From NCBI GenBank assembly GCA_947625995.1, contig CANQQN010000062.1:1-9889 (forward strand): DNA of 9,889 bases. The letters are read 5' to 3'. The stretch is from an uncultured Lachnospiraceae bacterium. Its GTDB lineage: Bacteria > Bacillota > Clostridia > Lachnospirales > Lachnospiraceae. The notes under the pieces were generated by a model that worked only from the letters and a program-made list of their open reading frames with translations, did no database searches and had not been told where the DNA came from. A program made the position numbers and the translations under genes. Shown here one piece after another: positions 6,863 through 9,889 of this stretch (position 1 is its first letter; each line of letters opens with the position of its first letter).

Positions 6863-8044
6863 TCAGACTACCTTCCGGCTTGGCATTTTCTGCTCCGTTT
6901 CCCTGCAGATGGCGGTTCTGTATGTCTGCATCACACGGGTAGCGAAGGTCTCCATAGTATACTCGTTGGCCTTGACCACTGCATTCTCCGCAAGCCTGAA
7001 AGCATATTCCCCGTCGTATAAGATACGGTTGAACGCCTCCGAAAACTGCTCATAATTTTCATAATATCTGCCGTTAACACCGTCGATGATGACACTGGAC
7101 AGGCACTCATCTCTTCGACACAACACCGGCACGCCGCTGGCCATCGCTTCCATATAGGTGATGCCCTGCGTCTCGCTGCTGGAAGCACAGAGGAAAATGT
7201 CGCCCATCTGATAATAGAGCGGGATCTCTTCCGGCTGCACCATGCCGCAGAAAATGATCTTCCCTTGAAGCTCCATTGCCGCCGCCTGACGCTCAAGGGT
7301 ATCTCTGTACGGGCCGTCCCCCACGATCAGATACGTGCAGTCCTTCGGCGCTGCTTCCTTAAAATAGGTCAGAAGCTCCGTGTCGTTTTTTTCTTTTGCA
7401 AGTCTGCCTACCGACACGCAGACCTTGTTGGACAACGGGATCCCCAAACGGCTTTTGGCGGCTTCGATCTCTTCCCTGCTGTATTTTTCCTGAAAACGTC
7501 TCAGGTCGATACCTGTAGGGATCACATCAATGGGCTTTTCGATCTGATAACTGCGGAGAAGCTTTTTAACCTTTTCCGTGGGAACAATAAGCCGCTCCAC
7601 CCGGTTCGAGACCAGACGGCTCAGCACCGTGACAATATTGCGGCCCCAGCCTACGGTAGGCGCGAAATAATGCGTATAATCCTCATACACGGTATGATAA
7701 GTATGCACAATGGGAATATCCAGCCGTTTTGCGATCCGCTTTGCCATAAAAAAGCTGCTGAATTCGCACTGCGTATGGATGATCTCCGGTTTCCATTCCA
7801 CGATCTCCTGCAGATACTTACGGGCGTTGGAATAAATGATACGGGCATTGGGATAGATTTTGTTGATACTGATGGAACGCAGATAATACACATGCTCATC
7901 CTCGTGTGAATGCACATTCGGAGACAGCGTAAGCACTCTCACATCATGTCCCTGTGCCCGCAATGTATTTTCAAGATTGACAACGGAAGTCACAACGCCG
8001 TTGATCACCGGCTTATACCAATCCGTAGCTATCAGTATTCTCAT
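6863..8044 (-). CDS. GT4-family glycosyltransferase, diacylglycerol glucosyltransferase-like
   Basis: This 393-residue GT-B glycosyltransferase has the N-terminal acceptor-domain signature TDWYKPVINGVVTSV (7-21), typical of lipid-directed GT4 enzymes such as 1,2-diacylglycerol 3-alpha-glucosyltransferases. HTYHTVYEDYTHY lies near 114-126. The C-terminal nucleotide-sugar domain shows SVGRLAKEKN (211-220), VGDGP (241-245) and the EX7E motif from Glu291 to Glu299. A retaining transfer from a UDP-sugar to a lipid at the inner membrane face is expected. It has no membrane helix, so it probably binds the membrane peripherally. The ATG follows GGAGAGTGAGAGGGA, 39 bases after the stop of the second GT4 gene. 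The order (VTT protein, then two GT4 enzymes) resembles glycolipid anchor loci such as lafA/lafB in Listeria or bgsB/bgsA in Enterococcus. A role in capsule or mannosyl-lipid synthesis is the main alternative. Confidence 0.92.
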   Translation of the reverse strand: MRILIATDWYKPVINGVVTSVVNLENTLRAQGHDVRVLTLSPNVHSHEDEHVYYLRSISINKIYPNARIIYSNARKYLQEIVEWKPEIIHTQCEFSSFFMAKRIAKRLDIPIVHTYHTVYEDYTHYFAPTVGWGRNIVTVLSRLVSNRVERLIVPTEKVKKLLRSYQIEKPIDVIPTGIDLRRFQEKYSREEIEAAKSRLGIPLSNKVCVSVGRLAKEKNDTELLTYFKEAAPKDCTYLIVGDGPYRDTLERQAAAMELQGKIIFCGMVQPEEIPLYYQMGDIFLCASSSETQGITYMEAMASGVPVLCRRDECLSSVIIDGVNGRYYENYEQFSEAFNRILYDGEYAFRLAENAVVKANEYTMETFATRVMQTYRTAICRETEQKMPSRKVV

Positions 8045-8083
8045 TCCCTCTCACTCTCCTTGCAAAACAGTCATGATACCTGC

Positions 8084-9118
8084 TCACACGGCATTCACCG
8101 CTTCCTCTGACCCAAAGGGCTGGGTCTCAAGCTGTGTATAAATTTCCTGAAGTCTTTTTCCCACAACCTGAATATCGTTTTTCTTCACCACTTCATAGGC
8201 AGCCTCCGTCAGATCCGGCACCTCTTTATTCAGGATCTTGGGAAGCATCTCCTCAAAGCCTTCCAGATCGGACGCCTTGTACACCACCCGGTCCTTGGGA
8301 AGCCATTTTTCATAAATGGGAATATCCCGCACAAGGATCGGAATCTTCATGGCCATTGCCTCCAGCATCACAATGCCTTCTGTCTCCTCATTGGTCATAA
8401 ACAAGAACAGGTCGCTGCCGGAGTAAGCGCCGATCAGTTCCTCCTTATCCACATATCCGGGAAACTGCAGATTGGGATAGGAAGCTTTCAGCGCCTTCCG
8501 GATCTTGCCGGGCACAAGGCTCAGGTTGGTGTATCCGAACCACAGAAACCGATATTCCGGAAATTTCTTTGCCATCTCCACAAAATCAAGGATCCCCTTC
8601 CGCTGGATATAATGTCCGACGGATATGATCACCTTGTCGTCAGGCGCAAGTCCGTATTTTTTTCTGAACTCCATACCCTTTCTTTCGTTCTTTACATATT
8701 TTTTCAGGTCGATGCCGTTTGTCAGGCTGTAAATAGGCTTGTGGATGCCGTAAGAGGTAATCAGTTCCTTGGAATACTCTGTAGGCGTGATGATCACATC
8801 GCCGGAGTCATAACATCTGGTGATCCACTTTTTAAACAGCGGGGCAAAAACATTGGACCCGTTGAAAGAATTCCGAAAATCCTCCATGGTGGAATGGGCA
8901 TAGTAGACTACCTTTTTCCCTTTTCTTCTGGCTTTTTTTGCCTCTAAAAAAGAATCGGGGAAAACTGTATTAAGGTGAATGATGTCGTAAGCGTCTCCCG
9001 CTTTTGTGGTAAAAGGGATCCGGGCGCTTTTCAGCGCAGTCATCTGGTGATAGATGGCTTTCCCGATCCCGCTCTTGCATATCATGTTCATAAATCCGGT
9101 GTAAATATAAACCTTCAA
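8084..9118 (-). CDS. GT4-family glycosyltransferase, glycolipid second-sugar type (LafB/BgsA/CpoA-like)
   Basis: This is a 344-residue GT-B enzyme when read from the TTG at 9118, giving MKVYIYTGFM. The segment KSGIGKAIYHQMTAL (15-29) is a hallmark of GT4 enzymes that add a second sugar to glucosyl-diacylglycerol (LafB, BgsA, CpoA), followed by DIIHLN (45-50). The donor domain shows SVGHYIQRKG (166-175) and the EX7E motif Glu245-Glu253 in EETEGIVMLEAMA. The TTG start has GGAGGA 6 bases upstream and places the first beta strand at the N-terminus as in the family. A longer reading from a GTG at 9169, or an ATG at 9163, adds about 15-17 residues without family resemblance. From the TTG start the gap to the VTT gene is 47 bases. 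It probably extends the product of the downstream GT4 enzyme. The sugar donor is unknown, and exopolysaccharide synthesis is the alternative. Confidence 0.91.
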   Translation of the reverse strand: MKVYIYTGFMNMICKSGIGKAIYHQMTALKSARIPFTTKAGDAYDIIHLNTVFPDSFLEAKKARRKGKKVVYYAHSTMEDFRNSFNGSNVFAPLFKKWITRCYDSGDVIITPTEYSKELITSYGIHKPIYSLTNGIDLKKYVKNERKGMEFRKKYGLAPDDKVIISVGHYIQRKGILDFVEMAKKFPEYRFLWFGYTNLSLVPGKIRKALKASYPNLQFPGYVDKEELIGAYSGSDLFLFMTNEETEGIVMLEAMAMKIPILVRDIPIYEKWLPKDRVVYKASDLEGFEEMLPKILNKEVPDLTEAAYEVVKKNDIQVVGKRLQEIYTQLETQPFGSEEAVNAV

Positions 9119-9124
9119 TTCTAT

Positions 9125-9130
9125 TCCTCC
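9125..9130 (-). promoter_or_regulatory. Ribosome binding site supporting the TTG start at 9118
   Basis: GGAGGA lies 6 bases upstream of TTG-AAG-GTT on the minus strand. It lies inside the longer open frame that starts at 9169, so the site is only meaningful if translation begins at the TTG. Confidence 0.7.
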
Positions 9131-9165
9131 GCAAACCGGCGTATCTGTGGCGCCGTCTGTCATAC

Positions 9166-9774
9166 TCACCCCAGCAGCCCCAGAACTTTCTGGAACACCA
9201 ACTCAAGGCCCAGAGAATAGAGGATGATCGCAAGGGGTTTCCCAAGCAAAATGATCGCCGTAAATTTTTTCAGTTTCATATGGGTGACGCCCGCGAGAAA
9301 ACACAAAAAATCGTCGGGAGCTACCGGCATAAAAATAGCCGCCGCAAAAAGCCTGTCAAAGTTTTTCTGGTTGCGGTCCAGCCACCCCAAGTATTTTTTG
9401 TACAACCGCGGCGACGCGATCAGTTCCAGAAGCGGCTTCCCATACATTTTGGCAAGCAGGAACGCCGCGATCGAGCCCATGCAGATTCCGATATAATTGT
9501 ACAGAAATCCCAGCCATGGCCCGAACATCACCACGCCGATCACACATCCCACGGCGCCGGGAAGAATGGGGATCACTACCTGAACGGCTTGGATCAGCAC
9601 AAAGATCAGCGCCGCCCAGAAGCCGAAGGGAAGAAGAAATTCCTGCATGGCTTCCTGAGAGGTCAGTATCCCTGCCCTATACGCGTATATAAAAAAGATA
9701 ATGGAACCGATCAGCCCTACAGCCGTACAGATATGCATGACGATCTGGTATTTCTTTTGTATCTTTGGATTCAA
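9166..9774 (-). CDS. VTT/TVP38-type (SNARE-associated/DedA superfamily) membrane protein
   Basis: This 202-residue integral membrane protein has about five to six hydrophobic segments, at roughly 12-33, 50-70, 72-88, 92-110, 140-160 and 170-196. The central part has the Gly-rich re-entrant pattern of the VTT domain: IPILPGAVGCVIGVVMFGPWLG, then GICMGSIAAFLLAKMYGKP. Near the C-terminus is MPVAPDDFLCFLAG (149-162), the PDDxLCxxAG signature of a Bacillota branch of the family. The superfamily includes DedA-type undecaprenyl-phosphate translocases and eukaryotic lipid scramblases, so moving a lipid across the membrane is a reasonable but unproven role. I chose the TTG at 9774 because GGAGGTG lies 9 bases upstream. 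A longer frame from a TTG at 9813 adds 13 residues but lacks a ribosome site. It is first in a probable operon with two lipid-type GT4 glycosyltransferases. Confidence 0.9.
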   Translation of the reverse strand: MNPKIQKKYQIVMHICTAVGLIGSIIFFIYAYRAGILTSQEAMQEFLLPFGFWAALIFVLIQAVQVVIPILPGAVGCVIGVVMFGPWLGFLYNYIGICMGSIAAFLLAKMYGKPLLELIASPRLYKKYLGWLDRNQKNFDRLFAAAIFMPVAPDDFLCFLAGVTHMKLKKFTAIILLGKPLAIILYSLGLELVFQKVLGLLG

Positions 9775-9783
9775 AGAAAGAAG

Positions 9784-9790
9784 CACCTCC
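9784..9790 (-). promoter_or_regulatory. Ribosome binding site deciding the TTG start of the VTT gene
   Basis: GGAGGTG lies 9 bases upstream of the TTG at 9774. The other possible start, a TTG at 9813, has no purine-rich site in front of it. Confidence 0.65.
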
Positions 9791-9835
9791 AAACCCCGGC
9801 TTTTTCTATACAAAAGGTTCTATGAAACCAAATTT

Positions 9836-9863
9836 ATTGTACGCCGTAAAGCTAAAGTTTCAA
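9836..9863 (-). promoter_or_regulatory. Promoter of the VTT-GT4-GT4 unit
   Basis: On the minus strand TTGAAA (9858-9863, 5 of 6 of the -35 consensus) and TACAAT (9836-9841, 5 of 6 of the -10 consensus) are separated by 16 bases, in an AT-rich stretch. The predicted start near 9829 gives a leader of about 55 bases before the TTG at 9774. A small GGTT/AACC hairpin near 9814-9827 is the only structure I see in the leader. Confidence 0.65.
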
Positions 9864-9889
9864 GATGCTAAATATAAATTATTTATAAA

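Noticed and set aside
7265..7909. 214-codon plus-strand frame
   Set aside because: It lies entirely opposite the GT4 gene at 6863-8044 and has no family motif or ribosome site of note.
9119..9169. Longer start (GTG 9169 or ATG 9163) for the second GT4 gene
   Set aside because: The GTG overlaps the VTT stop, which can be real in operons, but the added residues look unlike the family and a GGAGGA site sits before the TTG at 9118.
9280..9825. 181-codon plus-strand frame
   Set aside because: It is antisense to the VTT gene; its translation is highly charged and low in hydrophobic residues, with no recognisable domain.
1..9889. Mobile elements, attachment sites, CRISPR arrays, tRNA or rRNA
   Set aside because: I saw no transposase, integrase, regularly spaced repeats or cloverleaf/rRNA-like sequence. 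Genes are co-oriented and tightly spaced like ordinary chromosome.

Overview
The window looks like chromosome from an anaerobic, Gram-positive gut-type Clostridia bacterium, probably Lachnospiraceae. This is inferred from strong GGAGG-type ribosome sites, roughly half G+C by eye, a Bacillota-style two-component system, a VTT-family membrane protein of the PDDxLC type, and cytoplasmic glycoside hydrolases of a kind common in that family. No marker gene fixes the genus. All eight genes lie on the minus strand, so transcription runs from high to low coordinates.

Unit A (about 9870 down to 6812) starts with a good sigma-A-type promoter at 9836-9863. It encodes a small VTT/TVP38-type membrane protein (9166-9774), a GT4 glycosyltransferase resembling the second enzyme of glycolipid synthesis (8084-9118), and a second GT4 enzyme resembling monoglucosyl-diacylglycerol synthases (6863-8044). 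It ends at a strong intrinsic terminator (6812-6851). The likely theme is membrane glycolipid or lipid-linked glycan synthesis, with the VTT protein as a possible lipid translocator.

Unit B (about 6800 down to 420) has a promoter whose -35 box lies inside the terminator of unit A. It encodes a sensor histidine kinase (5327-6772), an OmpR/PhoB-type response regulator (4603-5286), a 1004-residue GH2 glycoside hydrolase (1564-4578) and a CE15-type glucuronoyl-esterase-like hydrolase (454-1536). The four genes are separated by only 40, 24 and 27 bases, so they probably form one operon. A hairpin follows the CE15 gene (419-443), and then a GH95-type alpha-L-fucosidase/galactosidase gene begins at 336 and runs off the left edge.

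None of the three carbohydrate-active enzymes shows a signal peptide, so they probably act in the cytoplasm on imported oligosaccharides or glycosides. Together they suggest removal of a uronate ester (CE15), a terminal L-fucose or L-galactose (GH95) and a beta-linked sugar (GH2) from the same plant-type glycan. The substrate is inferred, and no transporter is in view. I saw no tRNA, rRNA, CRISPR array, insertion sequence or phage gene. There is no gene-free stretch longer than 300 bases; the longest gap is the 117 bases at 337-453.
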